Shown here piece by piece: positions 23,184 to 36,597 of a stretch of DNA of 64,000 nt. This stretch comes from Haematococcus lacustris. Taxonomy: Eukaryota > Chlorophyta > Chlorophyceae > Chlamydomonadales > Haematococcaceae. A model generated the notes under the pieces. That model saw only the letters and a program-made list of their open reading frames with translations. It had not been told where the DNA came from and searched no databases. The stretch lies in contig JASKMD010000015.1 of assembly GCA_030144725.1 (NCBI GenBank), positions 2,671,425 through 2,735,424 on the forward strand. Reading direction: 5' to 3'. Position 1 is the first letter of the stretch. The number at the start of each line of letters is the position of its first letter. The position numbers and the translations under genes were made by a program.

Positions 23184-23383
23184 CACGCTCTGTCCACGAC
23201 TCTCACTCTCGCAACTTACATTGACAACAGTTACATTGTCAACAGTTACATTGGGTGCGACTTTAAATGCCCTTCGCTCCTCGCGCTGTTTGCCTGGAGC
23301 GGTCCTTGGACCTGCGCTGGCATGAACAGCAGCGATGTGAGCAGCGCGGAGCTCACTGGGCTGCACAGTTGCAGCGGACCACA

Positions 23384-24240
23384 CTGCGACTACGACGAAT
23401 CTTGTTTTCGCGGGCTTTCAATCGGAAGCGGCTCTTGCTCCGCGGCATTGGGCCGCTTCCTCGGAGGCATTGCGCCACTAGGCTCATATGTACTAACACC
23501 TGCTGATACCTACTTATAGAGAGGCGATGTCACTCACTCTCGCACTCTCAAAGGGCACTCCGACCAAAGGGCGATAGCACTTCCAAAGGGCACTCCCAAA
23601 GGGCACTTTCCGCAGAGGAAGAGGACAGAGACAGCAGGGTGGTAGCTGAGGTGGTGACAGCAGGGTGAGTACAGCCATTACAGCATGGGGCAGTGAGAGG
23701 GCGAGGGCGTATCTTCCTTGCGGGGATATGGTAGGGTTTTTTATGCATGGCACATGTGGGGCACGACACCTTCCCATTCATACACACGGTGATCGAGCCA
23801 TTTGTCCATGTGTTCCAGCAACAGTGGCGGCATCTGATGAAGCTGCACAGTGGTGATGTGGGCTGCATGCAGGCATTCAGCAAAGACAACATCATCAAGG
23901 ACCGGCATCTTCTGGTGTCCAGGCAGACACTGGATCTTGGCGCATGCTACATGATCGTGAGTCCCAAAGAAACAAATGTGCTTCAACATAGAACGACATG
24001 GGCGACTGTGGGAAACCACACTCAGCTACAACCACAGCTACAACAATTCAGATGCTTGCCTCAGCCGCATGTTTCCCCTCAGCGGCACTTTTCTCAGCAG
24101 CCCAGCGGGCGACAAGTACCAGCGCACAGGCATAATGAGGTCCCATCGCTAGGAGTGGTGTTTTGTCTGCATGGAGTACATCACACATGGCATGGGTGCC
24201 TTCCACCTACACTGTTGCCTGACCCCTGTGACAGGGCTAT
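23384..24240. other. Unrecognised stretch with short direct repeats
   Basis: Four copies of CAAAGGGCACT-like units lie at about 23,545-23,610. A 166-codon plus-strand ORF at 23,747-24,247 has no recognised features. Confidence 0.4.
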
Positions 24241-24302
24241 AGCCTAGAGTTGGTATGACATGCATGCACTGATGTAAGCTGATGACAGCTAAAACTGGGG
24301 CA

Positions 24303-24560
<258 letters not shown>

Positions 24561-24753
24561 TAGGAAAGGCGTGGCTGGGCACGAAGCAGCCTTGTGCACG
24601 CTCAAGTTATGATGAAGATGTGAGATTTCTAGGAGCAAGCAATGCTATGCTTCATGACCCTAGCCGCGCTGCCTCACCTGAGAATCGAATGTGCTTTGTC
24701 ACAGCAGGCAGGGCCATGCCCGAACCAAGTGGTTGGGACACTGCTGACTGCAG

Positions 24754-25240
24754 GCTAATGTTTTGTCCACTGTCCGCTGCGTGCGGGTCCTGACGCTGTC
24801 GGACTGCGGCTTGCGCGACAATGAAGCGGTTGAGCTGGCGATAGGCGTGAAGCAGGGCTATCAAGACCTGTGGGCTCTGGACCTTCGACACAACAGCATT
24901 GGCGACCGAGGAGCCGCTGCTATGGCTGATATGTTGGTGACCTGCCCAGGAGTACGACAGCTGGTGCTGTCCCATAACCGCTTAGGTACGTGCCGGTGCC
25001 GGTGCGGCGCTTTTGAACTTTGTGCCACTTACCCGTTGCTCGCAGGGTTTGGGACCCTAACTTGTCGTTGCCGGCGTTGCGCAGGAGACGAGGGCGTGTT
25101 GACATTGGCAAAAGCATTGGGAGGACAGACGCGGCCTGATGCCATCCCAACACGCGTTCGCGTGGGGCACAACGCAGCCGGTCCAGAGGCGCTGCGTGAG
25201 CTGGCCGCCGCTCAGAGAAAGCGACGCCGCGGTTGCAGGC
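24754..25240 (+). CDS. Leucine-rich-repeat protein fragment (RNase-inhibitor type)
   Basis: Two exons: 24,754-24,985 (acceptor CTGCAG before it) and 25,085 to about 25,240, joined across a 99-bp GT-AG intron with matching phase to read HNRLGDEGVLTLAKAL. Repeats follow the LRR pattern LxLxxCxLxDxxAxxLA (VRVLTLSDCGLRDNEAVEL, then LWALDLRHNSIGDRGAAAM, then VRQLVLSHNRLGDEG). This fold mediates protein-protein contacts. No start codon or upstream exons were identified, so it may be a gene fragment or the 5' part of the next gene. The frame stays open into the low-complexity region that follows, but a fusion is not supported by any domain logic. Confidence 0.5.
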
Positions 25241-25452
25241 AAGGCTTCGGCTCCATACCGTGCAACCTGTATTGCTCACATGTACCTCTACACGACTTCA
25301 CCGTGCAGCCGTGCTCGCAGCCCAGCGCAGCGGGTTATGACATGTGCACTTGCATGTCATATACACTGCCGACATGTGCATATGTAGGACACTGCCGACT
25401 GCGTTTTATCCTCACGACATGCTTGCCTGTGTCACCTTTGCCAGTACAGTTT

Positions 25453-25461
25453 GGCTGCTGC

Positions 25462-25515
<54 letters not shown>
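25453..25515. repeat. (CTG)n trinucleotide repeat
   Basis: About 17 pure CTG units after CTGCCG, lying between the LRR exons and the DUF506 gene. Confidence 0.95.
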
Positions 25516-25569
25516 AGAGTAGCTTCCAGGCGCTCGTCAGTCATCCCTGTTTCCCTGGCATGCCTGGAT

Positions 25570-28500
25570 ATGGTCACCCAGCCACCCTTCACTGACATCG
25601 GCCCAGCGGCAGCAGCAGCAGCTGCTGCACCACACTTCCCCACCCCTTCCCCCTTCCTAGTTGATGCTCAGCACCAGCGTCCCTACCCTGACCAGCATTA
25701 CAACAACAAGGCAACCCCTCACCTGGGCGCAGTGCCAGCCACCTCCGTCTCTCAAGCATTTCACCCGACACCCAACCACCCCAACCACCCTTTGCCACCT
25801 AGCTCCGACCGCTGCCGCAGTGTGCACTTCTCGACCTCGACCTCGGCAGCTGAGCCCCACCCCTCAGCCCGCCGGACACTAGCCCAACCGTCAGCTGTAG
25901 AGGCTGCCAGCTCAGCAGACGAGTTCACTGGGGTGTTTGAGGGGGTGCTGTCTGATGCAGAGGTAGAGCCAGGGGCTCGGCTGCAGCCTGGGCCCCATGT
26001 GGCCCATGCAGCCCATGCATCAGGCTTGCAGCTGCAGCCGCTCTGGCCCACGCCAACCACTGCCCCCAGCCAGCCCATGACCCCTGCCCTGACAGCCAGG
26101 GCTGGCAGTGGAGTGCGGGCGGGGTGGGGGGCTCAAGAGGCAGTGGTTGCCAGGCAGGGTGTTGCCAGTCATCTCTCACAAGTTCCAGGATCAAATCCCT
26201 ACACCCCTGGATGGCCAGACTGTTTGGTGGAGTCCTTTTCCTCCTTTCTCTCTGCACCGCAACAGCCAGGGACCATCCCTCAGAGGCAGGGGCTGCTGCA
26301 TTCTAGCAACGGTGGGGCCCCCTCAGCTGCTCACACCTCTCATGCAACATCACCTCTGCGGGCAGCAAGTACAGCAGATGCACAGTCAGTGGCTGCAGGA
26401 GTGCCGGCAGCAGCTGGCTCCCTCTCCCAGCACGTGAAGCCAGAGCAAGACCCACAGCAGCAGCAGCAGCAGCAGCAGCAGGCAGACTCTGTCCGTCACC
26501 AGGTCTTTTCCCCCTCCCCTCCCCCACAGGCCCCCTTGGCCCAAGCATCTGCCCACCTCTCCCTACCCCCTTGCCCCTCCACTCACACCCTAGCACTCCC
26601 TCAACCTCACCTCCCGGCCAGTCTCCCACCCCAAGCCGCCCTTACATTGCACCTACCTGCACCTTACATCGCAGCCCCCTCTGACGGCCCTGGGGCTACC
26701 CAGGTGCGGGGTTCAAACCCAGGGGCTGGCGCTTCTGAAGAAGACGTACCCACTGAGCTGCATGAGTTGCTGGAGCTGCTGAGGCTACTGGCTGAGCCCA
26801 CCACCGAGGCAGAGCTGCAAGTGGCAGCCACCATAGCGAGTGTGTTGAAGTCTGGGCCCACGGATCCTTCCAAGCTCGGCAGTCCTGGCCCATGCCTCGA
26901 CCTTGACTCGCTGGCAGAGGCCTTGACGGCGGCAGGACATTCAGTGTCAGTGCAGGGCAGCGGGCCTGACTCTGGCTGCTCAGCCACTGCGACCATCCAG
27001 CGCCAGTCTGGTATCTCCATGTCCAGTCAGCAGCGCGACAGCGGCGGCATGAACAATCTGAAGCACAGGTTCCTCACAGTCGCTCTGCAGGCCCACCCGC
27101 CTGCTCCTCCTCCTCCTCCCTCCCCTCCCCCACCTCCGCAGCGGCAGGCGCCGCACCAGCAGCAAGGCAGTGTCAGCACAGCAGGGTCAGCCCTAGCCCA
27201 GCCTTGCTCCCCTAGAGGGCCAAACTGCAGTCTGCCTGACCACAGCTTTCCCGCCCCTGGCCAGTGGGGTAGGGTCATCCCCTCAGTTGCAGCAGCCCTG
27301 GCCGTGGCACAGGCCAAGGCCGAGGAGGACCTGGCGGAAGCTGAGGGTGACCTGGCTGGCCAGCTTTTGGAGGAGGTGTCCAGCGGCGGCAGGGCCTCCC
27401 GTGCCCAGTCCTCCTCCCAGCACCTGCCCCTGCTGCCCCCCACCCTGCTCCACCAGGCGGCAGGCTTCAGGACCGCCCTGCACTTGCATAGCTTCGAGCC
27501 AAGCCCGCCAGCCGCCCTGTCACCACCTTCACCTGCCAATGCCACTGACCCGGCGGCCATTCAAGCTAGCACAGCAGGGGGCAGAGACGGGGTGGGCATG
27601 ATGCCGGGCATGGTTTCAGGTCTGCAGCAGCAGGAGCCTGGCACGGGTGGGGTGGTGGCCACTGCTTCTCAATGCTTCAGCAGCTTCTGGGCAACTTCCT
27701 CTGACATCGCGTGGGGCAGCAAGGATGAGGACGAGGCAGGAGCGGCACCGCAAGCCACACCCCTTGGCTGCCTGTGGTCAGAACACTCGGAACCAGCCAA
27801 CCCCCAGCAGCAGCTACCTTGCGAGCAGCACCAGCAGGGGCCTCCACAGAGAGAGGAGTTGCTGCGGTTGGCAACAAACACCAAACAAGCCCCCGCCAAC
27901 TTACAGCTGCCTGCTACCGAAACCCCCTCCTCCATCACAGCCTCGAGTGTGGTGCGCCCCGACGATGACGCCTGCAGTGTCCAGCCTTCGGGGTCCCCGC
28001 CGTCCAGCCAACAGCGAGGTGACCCGACCGGCGCACCGCTTGCACTTCTGCAGCAGGTGCATGCGCGGCTCAATTCCATCGCCTCGTGCAGCCCCAGCGG
28101 CAGGAATGCACCGGCACCACCGACGGTGAATACCACGGCGGACAGCAGTGTGCACACCGTAGTGGGCGGCAGCTCCGACACGCTGTGCAGTCTGTTCTCC
28201 AAACCGGCTGCGAGCCGCGATGTGCCAGCGCCCAGCGAGCAATCCAGCTGCTGCGTAGCACTCGGTGTTGCCGCTGCAAACGACCAGGCACAAGTTGACA
28301 TCGACGACGCAATCAGCAACCAGGTGTTCCACATCATCCTAGACGTGAATTTCCGGGAACAATTTGAGATCGGGCAGCATGCTACCGCCCGCTACAAATC
28401 GCTGCTCGCGGTGCTGCCCTGCACTTACATCGGCCAGGATGACCGGCTGCCGCTGGTGAGCAAAACAAATGGATCGCCATCCAAACTCACTCAGTTTTCA

Positions 28501-29077
28501 AGCAGTACAGCGCTTCGGGACTCGTCTCGTTCCCATATGAGCATTCGCATTTTCCTCTCACATTATGAAGCTCTCACGTTTCGCGTCACCCTGCTATGAA
28601 ACGTCTTGTGCGATCCCCTTGGCGCCCATTCGTTTGTGCTGCTGGCCCGTCTGCCTGCAGCTGGTGGAGCTGTTGTGTGACGAGATGAGTGCATCCTTCA
28701 AGGCATCAGGGTCTCCCCTGCCCCCTTGGCGCCGTGCATCAGCAATGCTGAGCAAGTGGAAGACCCGGCGGTCTTCCTCCTCCATGCCACCCTCCCAGGT
28801 CTCCTCCATGCACAGCGTGCCCTTCCTGCCTGGGGCCCCCTTACCCTACCATGACACCAGCAGGTGCACTGTGGAGGTGTTTGCCTCATGCACCACCACC
28901 AACACCACCAACCGCCAGCTGCCGCAGCTGCCCAGCCCCTGCCCCATGCAGTCCTCCCTGCCAGCTGCCCCGCCGCTGCACCAGCCTGGGGCCCTTGCCC
29001 TGCAGCCCTTGCGGCATGACGCTCTGGCGGCCCCTGTGCTGCCGTCCCCACAGCCTTGGCCGGTGCAGTGTGGGTAA
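25570..29077 (+). CDS. Low-complexity protein with C-terminal DUF506/PDDEXK-like domain
   Basis: Start chosen at Met 25,570, after the CTG run. Exon 1 runs to 28,455, and a 205-bp GT-AG intron (28,456-28,660) joins in phase to exon 2, ending at 29,077. More than 900 residues are Ser/Pro/Ala/Gln-rich linker. The recognisable part spans the intron: ILDVNFREQFEIG, ATARYKSLLAVLP and GQDDRLPL, then LVELLCDEMSASFKASG, PLPPWRRASAMLSKW. This is the closing half of plant/algal DUF506, a PDDEXK-nuclease-like family of unknown activity. The cysteine-tryptophan motifs of its N-terminal half were not found, so the domain may be divergent or have further introns. Exon 2 after LSKWK is again low complexity. 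The start position is uncertain. Confidence 0.65.
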
Positions 29078-30604
29078 GGCGGGGAAGGACAGCTGCAGAA
29101 GGGAGGTGTGACCGGGTCGCTGGACCTGCATGCAGCAGGAGCTGCCAGCCAGGCCTACCGGCCCCTGTGGCAGGTCCAGGAGCAGGAGGAGCAGCAGTGG
29201 AGGTAGCACCAGCACCAGCACCAAAGCATTGGTGGCAGCAGCACCAGCAGCAGCAGTGGGTCGGCAGCCTAGACAGAGGGAGGGAGGCACCCCTGCAGCA
29301 GCAGTGGGTGTTGCACCACTTAGCACCTCCTTGCCTTCCCAGATGCAGCACCCCCTTGACAGCATTCCAAGCGGGCATGCTTCAGGGGCGGCAACAGGGG
29401 CTGCAGTGTCAAGGCAGGCACCTGGCCCGTCAGACACAACACACCCATTTCATGGCAACCTGGCCTTCCTAGCACCACCTGGGTTGCCCTGGCATGCAAG
29501 TATACTGGATGTGACGGAGCAGTGGATGCTGCAGTCAACTTCTACTTTGAAGGTCAGGCACTGCGCTCAACAACTCAGCGGCTCAGCAGCTCAGCTCGGC
29601 AGCTCAGCGACTCGGCTCAGCGACCACCATGGCTGTGCCCTGGCACTGGCATTCCCTTTGGCCTCAGCACCTCCCGGTCCCACCTCACAGCCAGCAGCTG
29701 CTGCCTCCTTGACACATGCCTCAGTCCATCCATGCTGCCAGCTGCCGCATGAAGTATTGGCTCGCCCGCATGGAGGTGAGGGGAGAGGTACTGGGGGCCC
29801 TTCTGGCACCGTGCCTGACACAGTTGGATCAGACTGATGGATCTAGCTCTATGGGGCTGGCCTGGGTGGCCTGACCCGGTTTGGATACCCCTCCTGGCCC
29901 TTGGTGTCAGTGTCCTACCCAGCCAGCTGAACAGCTGACTAGCAGGCCGGGTGCAAGTGAAGTTATGCCCGCTCAGTCTTCTCCCTTACAGCTGCTGCTC
30001 AGGGCAGGGCTGGCCAGGGATTGTGTTGTTGGTTGTGGGTTGTGTTCAAGCAGCCAACATGCTGCCTTCAAGTACGGACTCCATGGCATGAATTCATGAT
30101 GTCAGCTGGCAGCGACAGCTCCATTCACATGGCCACGTTCCCTGCATCAGCCGCAGCAGGGGCAGTGCGCACAGCAGGCAACCCAAGCGGCCCAGCAGGA
30201 ATCAGTCTACAGTAAAAGAAGTGCAACTCAGCTTGCGCTCAGCAGGCTATTCAGCCCATGGGTATAAGCACCTGCAGCAGCATAGGATGTGGGTGATGCC
30301 ACCAGATGTGCCTGCTGCGGTTCTGAGGACATGTGTGCTGTGCTTGTTCTGCCCTACTTGCCCTTGTACTGCGCTCTCCTTCGTTAGGCTGCCTTGCCTT
30401 CTCTGGCACTGTGAACAAACTCCCTGGCAAGCCACTAGGGCCACGCCTGCTCCAGGGTTCCTGCCCATGACCTTGACCCATGGGCCCTGCGGGCAACAAG
30501 TACCAACGCAACCAATGGTGACATTAGGCAGCAGCTGGTGGTCAGGCTGCCGCTGGGGTGCTGCTTACAAGACCAGGCCAAGCCAGGGCAGCATAGGCAA
30601 GGAG
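29078..30604. other. Unrecognised stretch between DUF506 gene and Fanzor segment
   Basis: Several stop-poor frames with CAG-rich and Ser/Ala-rich translations, but no domain, RNA gene or repeat can be supported. Part may be the 3' UTR of the DUF506 gene. Confidence 0.35.
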
Positions 30605-31501
30605 GAGTCTATGGCCCCATGCACGCAAGCTCCTCACCCCTTGGGTTGTTCAAGCTTGCGCAGCCTGACAGCAGCAGGTGTAGCTTGTACAGCAACGGGT
30701 GTTTGGAGTTAAACGAAGAAGAGACAACAGAAGAAGAAGGAGGAGAAGGCTACTACTCCAGCAGAGCCAGCGTGCATTGAGTGAGGAGCTCCTGCCTGAG
30801 GTGGAGGTTGCCCCAGGGTGCCAGTGAGGCAGAGGCTGCAGTGCATCCCTTGCGTGACCTGGCTGTCAGTCATGTGGGAGCAGCAGTGGCTGCGTGCGGT
30901 CAGGTGGAGGGCCTAGCCTGGTAGAGTGTAACTGACTGGTAGGCAGCAGGCAGGCTGACAACAGCGGCAGGGACCAGGCACACAGGCTGCAGGCAGGCCT
31001 TAGGCGTCAGCAGCTACCCTCTGGGCACCCTCTGAAGACCATGGGTGGACTGGGTGGGGACCACCTGCTTTATCCCTTTTCAACTTGCTGTCATGGTCCC
31101 TCATGCCCACCACTAGCAGGGATTAGGTGTGCAGCCTGGTTTGTGAGCCTTTCATACAATGAGCGAGCTAGCACGGCAACTTGACGTTACTCACACCGCT
31201 GTAGGCATCACTGTAGCCAGTTTAGCCAGTTGTGGCACTAACGCCAGTAGCGGTGGTGGGTGGGTAAGCATGCCAAATCGGTGCTCCCAGAGCTGCTTTT
31301 GTGCACTCACATGCAGCACCTCACATGGCCTCATGTGTGTGTGTGTGCTAAGTGGCAGTTGAGATAGGCTTGCACAGCACATGCTTGAGTGTGCATCAGC
31401 ACATGTTTGAGTGTGCAATGTAACTGTTGCCAATGTAAATCGCGAGAGTGAGAGTCGTGAGAGTGGATAGAGTCGCGAAGTGCCGTCTACTACAGAGCGC
31501 G

Positions 31502-33951
31502 ATGAAGGGCAAGAAGCGCAAGGGCGCGGATGAGCCCAAACAGCCCAATCCCAAGCAGCCTAAACCAAAGCCCAAGGGCAAGCCTGACGACCTGGGCTGG
31601 GTAGGCCCCGTATCGCCACAAGGGAGGGCGCGTAAGGCTAGGCTGAAGGAGGCGGCCAACTCGAGGATTCAGTTCGTCAAGTGCTACCTGAAGGGCTTCA
31701 TCAGGTGGGTTGCTTCATCCGCATCCGGGTCCTCCTCCGCCGCATCTGGGTCCTCCTCCGCACAGCATCGGAACTGGGTCCCGGGACACCTGTACTGGAT
31801 AGCAATGCGAATGATACAATAGCGAATGATAGCGTGCGTGTGTGTGTTGCTTTGCAGGGGCCGAAATGAAGTCAAAAACAAGATTGTGGCGCACATCAGG
31901 CTGAGGATGGGCATCCACCACAAGCAGCGCAAACTCACGTCCCTAGCGGTCCTGGTGCTGCTGGCCAAATGCCTGGTGGGGCCTCCTACCCCAGGCTTCC
32001 ATCCTGCCCCCCCCCCTCCCTCGGTGCAGCCTCCTCCAGCCCAGGGTGCAGCCCCCCTGGACCCTCTCCCTGGCAGCCTTGCAGCAGGTCCAGCAGCAGG
32101 CCCAACCCAGCCTGCCTGGCAGCCCAAGCTGCAGGAGCGCAGCAGCAGCCGGCTGGCCAGCAGACGCCCCCTCCCCCCTGCCCCAGTCCCTCCCCAACCC
32201 CTCAACATCCTGGACCCCCTGGTAGCCCACAACGTCCAGGACTGGACTGCGGAGTTCGCCTCACCCAGCGAGCTGTCAGGCTGGAAGCAGATGATGGCCC
32301 AGCAGCAGGCCCCTCTGGCAGCAGCCCAGCAGCCGGCCCAGCAGCAGGCCCCTCTGGCAGCAGCCCAGCAGCCGGCCCAGCAGCAGGCCCCTCTGGCAGC
32401 AGCCCAGCAGCCGGCCCAGCAGCAGGCCCCTCTGGCAGCAGCCCAGCAGCCGGCCCAGCAGCAGGCTACTCTGGCAGCAGCCCAGCAGCCGGCCCAGCAG
32501 CAGGCCCCTCTGGCAGCAGCCCAGCAGCAGGCCCAGCAGCAGGCCCCTCTGGCAGCAGCCCAGCAGCAAGCCCAGCAGCAGGCCCCTCTGGCAGCAGCCC
32601 AGCAGCAGGCCCAGCAGCAGGCCCCTCTGGCAGCAGCCCAGCAGCAGGCCCAGCAGCAGGCCCCTCTGGCCCTTCTGACAGCAGCCAAGCAGCTGAAGAC
32701 CCATCTGGCCCTTCTGACAGCAGCCAAGCAGCTGAAGACCCTTCTGGCAGCAGCAGCAGCAACAAGCGCACTCCAGCTGACATAGGCAGCGGCCTGGCTG
32801 ACGAGCGGGCGTTCCTGTTTGACCCAGCCACTCAAATGGGCATGGGGCTGGACCCTGGGGCCATCCAGGCAGTCAGCGCTGCTTCAGGGATGTGGCGTGC
32901 AAATGGCTTCTACAGGAGCAAGTTGACCAGGAGCCAGGTGCAGCATGACAGCGGCCTGATCCAGGCTCGCCACAACACTCAGCGGTGGAATGAGAACATC
33001 AAGCTCGAGCTGCAGCACCTGGCAGCAGCCACCCCAGCAGGCACCTCCCTGGTGGCCATCCAGCGGCATGTGGCCGTCACCCTGGCCACTTGGGATGCAG
33101 TGTGTGGGGAGTACCTGCATCCCAAGTGGGCAGAGCAAAGGATGAGGCTGCATGGCGCGCAGGAGAAGGTCCTGGAGTGCTACTTCATGAAGGTGGGAGT
33201 GCCCAAGGGTAGGGGGGAAGGGGGAGGACCACAGGCTGAGGACCTCCCCACATGTGACCTGCTAGGTGCCCATGTCCCCAGTTCTGCCAAGGATGTCATG
33301 CGCTTTGTGTGTATCTTGTGTATCATGCAGTTGGAAGAGGAGGCAGCCAGCATGTCCCAGCAGGAGTGGGGGACTCGCAAGCAGCTGGTGGTGTTCTTTG
33401 GCAACGCAAGCATTGGCACGCGGGGTGGGTGGGGGGCCAAGGCTGTGCTGCAGGCCTGCCGCAAGGAGGTGGAGAGGGCCAACAGCGGCAAGCCAACCGA
33501 CAGGGTGCCAGGCAAGGTGGTGACAGTCGATGAGTTCCGTACTAGCAGGGTCAGCTCAATCCTGAACAGCCCCCAGCCCTGTGAGGAGGAGCTGGACAGC
33601 AGCAAGCCCACCAGGCTTGAAGGCTGGAAGCCCAAGCCAGGTCAGGTGCAGGACCGCTTGTTGCGGTCAGCCTGGAGCCAGCGGTTTGAGGCACCGGTGC
33701 GGGGCCTCATGTGGTGCCCTTGGCTGGCCCAGGGTACCCCGGGGAAGCTGGGCAAATGGGTGGACAGGGACTGCAACGCAGCCCTCAACCTCCAGCGGGC
33801 AGGGGAGAGCAAGTGGCGCCCACTGGAGCTGTGCAGGTGGCAACACTGAGGAAGGCTTCCTGCCAAGGGCAAGGAGTACCCAGCATTGGGCTTCAAGAAG
33901 CTGCGAGAGCGAGCCCCCAAGGCCCAAGCCCAGCAGCCTGTAGCACAGTAG
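31502..33951 (+). pseudogene. Fanzor copy C, lobe-deleted, frameshifted, with premature stop
   Basis: Exon 1 starts at 31,502 (MKGKKRKGADEPKQPNP) and is nearly identical to copy D. Exon 2 starts after TTTGCAG at 31,857 (GRNEVKNKIVAHIRLRMG). At LSGWKQMM the copy jumps straight into nine 39-bp repeats, so the part encoded by exon 3 in copy D is gone, and the repeats run into a stop in the exon 2 frame. A different frame, open to 33,849, carries RuvC-I GLDPGAIQ (Asp 32,851), DEFRTS (Glu 33,532) and VDRDCNAALNLQR (Asp 33,769). That frame ends at a TGA (33,847) where copy D has CGA, removing the KGKEYPALG tail. The expected role would be RNA-guided DNA cleavage; this copy is not expected to work. 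Confidence 0.75.
32300..32670. repeat. 39-bp minisatellite inside Fanzor C (about 9 units)
   Basis: The unit CCCCTCTGGCAGCAGCC plus CAGCAGCCGGCCCAGCAGCAGG is repeated about nine times. The length is a multiple of three, so each copy adds 13 residues (GSSPAAGPAAGPS in the RuvC frame). Copy D has about four units. Confidence 0.9.
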
Positions 33952-34144
33952 CATGTGTGCACCGCATATGTGTGCCTACATCAGAGCATGTGTTTCATGC
34001 CAACATAGATTGCCCGGCCTTCGCAAGCGGGTTGGGGTAGTGAATCAGGTAGTGGTACCGGATGCTTGCTGCATGCAAACAAACCGGATAACAGATAACA
34101 CAGCCCCTGCCCTGTAGTAATAGTAGGGGAACAACTGTGCTGTG
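33952..34144 (+). ncRNA. Conserved 3' block of Fanzor C (candidate guide-RNA scaffold)
   Basis: Nearly identical to the block after copy D and clearly related to that after copy B, although the coding parts of these copies have decayed independently. Stems CCCG/CGGG, TTGC/GCAA and CCCCT/AGGGG are visible. Similarity to D stops abruptly at CTGTGCTGTG (34,144), which suggests an element end. Confidence 0.45.
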
Positions 34145-35006
34145 GCCCTTAGGTATGTTTTTTTTCAATTTCTCATATGGGCTGCTGGGGAACAACGAGT
34201 CTATGGCCCCATGCACGCAAGCTCCTCACCCCTTGGGTTGTTCAAGCTTGTGCAGCCTGACAGCAGCAGGTGTAGCTTGTAGAGCAACGGGTGTTTGGAG
34301 TTGAGGGAAGAAGAGACAAAAGAAGAAGAAGGAGGAGAAGGCTACTACTCCGGCAGAGCCAGCGCGCATTGAGTGAGGAGCTCCTGCCTAAGGTGGAGGT
34401 TGCCCCAGGGTGCCAGTTAGGCAGAGGCTGCAGTGCATCCCTTGCGTGACCTGGCTGTCAGTCATGTGGGAGCAGCAGTGGCTGCGTGCGGTCAGGTGGA
34501 GGGCCTAGCCTGGTAGAGTGTAACTGACTGGTAGGCAGCAGGCAGGCTGACAACAGCGGCAGGGACCAGGCACACAGGCTGCAGGCAGGCCTTAGGCGTC
34601 AGCAGCTACCCTCTGGGCACCCTCTGAAGACCATGGGTGGACTGGGTGGGGACCACCTGCTTTATCCCTTTTCAACTTGCTGTCATGGTCCCTCATGCCC
34701 ACCACTAGCAGGGATTAGGTGTGCAGCCTGGTTTGTGAGCCTTTCATACAATGAGCGAGCTAGCACGGCAACTTGACGTTACTCACACCGCTGTAGGCAT
34801 CACTGTAGCCAGTTTAGCCAGTTGTGGCACTAACGCCAGTAGCGGTGGTGGGTGGGTAAGCATGCCAAATCGGTGCTCCCAGAGCTGCTTTTGTGCACTC
34901 ACATGCAGCACCTCACATGGCCTCATGTGTGTGTGTGTGCTAAGTGGCAGTTGAGATAGGCTTGCACAGCACATGCTTGAGTGTGCATCAGCACATGTTT
35001 GAGTGT

Positions 35007-35093
35007 GCAATGTAACTGTTGCCAATGTAAATCGCGAGAGTGAGAGTCGTGAGAGTGGATAGAGTCGCGAAGTGCCGTCTACTACAGAGCGCG
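35007..35093 (+). promoter_or_regulatory. Conserved leader upstream of Fanzor start
   Basis: The last 90 bases before the ATG, including AATGTAACTGTTG and GCGAGAGTGAGAGTCGTG, are shared by copy D, copy C (31,415-31,501) and, more loosely, copy B (23,184-23,245 on the minus strand). This is likely 5' UTR or promoter carried by the element. No TATA box is evident. Confidence 0.4.
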
Positions 35094-36597
35094 ATGAAGG
35101 GCAAGAAGCGCAAGGGCGCGGATGAGCCCAAACAGCCCAATCCCAAGCAGCCTAAACCAAAGCCCAAGGGCAAGCCTGACGACCTGGGCTGGGTAGGCCC
35201 CGTATCGCCACAAGGGAGGGCGCGTAAGGCTAGGCTGAAGGAGGCGGCCAACTCGAGGATTCAGTTCGTCAAGTGCTACCTGAAGGGCTTCATCAGGTGG
35301 GTTGCTTCATCCGCATCCGGGTCCTCCTCCGCCGCATCTGGGTCCTCCTCCGCGCCGCATCGGAACTGGGTCCCGGGACACCTGTACTGGATAGCAATGC
35401 GAATGATACAATAGCGAATGATAGCGTGCGTGTGTGTGTTGCTTTGCAGGGGCCGAAATGAAGTCAAAAACAAGATTGTGGCGCACATCAGGCTGAGGAT
35501 GGGCATCCACCACAAGCAGCGCAAACTCACGTCCCTAGCGGTCCTGGTGCTGCTGGCCAAATGCCTGGTGGGGCCTCCTACCCCAGGCTTCCATCCTGCC
35601 CCCCCCCCTCCCTCGGTGCAGCCTCCTCCAGCCCAGGGTGCAGCCCCCCTGGACCCTCTCCCTGGCAGCCTTGCAGCAGGTCCAGCAGCAGGCCCAACCC
35701 AGCCTGCCTGGCAGCCCAAGCTGCAGGAGCGCAGCAACAGCCGGCTGGCCAGCAGACGCCCCCTCCCCCCTGCCCCAGTCCCTCCCCAACCCCTCAACAT
35801 CCTGGACCCCCTGGTAGCCCACAACGTCCAGGACTGGACTGCGGAGTTCACCTCACCCAGCGAGCTGTCAGGCTGGAAGCAGATGATGCGCGGCCCCAAT
35901 CACAGGCAGAACCTGCGCCCCATCCCCAAGGCCTTCTTTGCTGACCCAGACAACGCAGCCATCACAGCAAAGCTTGTGGAGCTGGACAAGACAGAACTGT
36001 TGGGTGACTCCAACACCATCGGCCACCTTGCCCAGCAAATGGCTGTCAACACGCAGGAGATGTTCGCCAACCCCGGTAAGAGGGGCGGCCAATACAACTC
36101 ACAACTGAGCCCTATATGCCAAGTATGTCCAAGTATGACTAAGTATGCTCAGAGTGTTGCTTGTTATTCCTCATGTATGGGCTCATGATGTATGTTGCAC
36201 GATACATGATGCATGTTGTGCTCACGCGTTGCTATGCAGAGCGTTATGTCAAGCTATGGGCCAAGGCAGCCCGCTCCAAGTACGGCCTCACCCTCGAGGT
36301 GGCCAAGCTGTTTGTACGTGTGGTGTGCCAGTACGGCCTCAACTACAGCAACTCCGAGCTGCGTGACACCCCGCTGGAGAGCCCTGAGTGGCAAGAGCGC
36401 ATGGCCTACCACCGGCATGTGCTGACCAGTGTGCTGGAGGATGTGGAGGAGGCAGCAGCCCCAGCAGACTCAGAGGAGCCAGAGGACCCTGATGCGCCGA
36501 CGGCCATCACCAAGCTGCCGCTGCACCGGCGAATCCTCTACGCCATCTCGTCAACCGGTGCCTTGAGGAGTGGCAGGACCCTAACCCCCCAGCAGTC

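Larger units (their letters stand above)
30605..34144 (+). mobile_element. Fanzor-carrying segment, unit 1 (copy C)
   Basis: The segment begins GAGTCTATGGCCCCATGC and ends AACAACTGTGCTGTG, the same borders as unit 2. The two units are nearly identical where aligned, and differ mainly by a large internal deletion in unit 1. They lie head to tail, 52 bp apart. Confidence 0.7.
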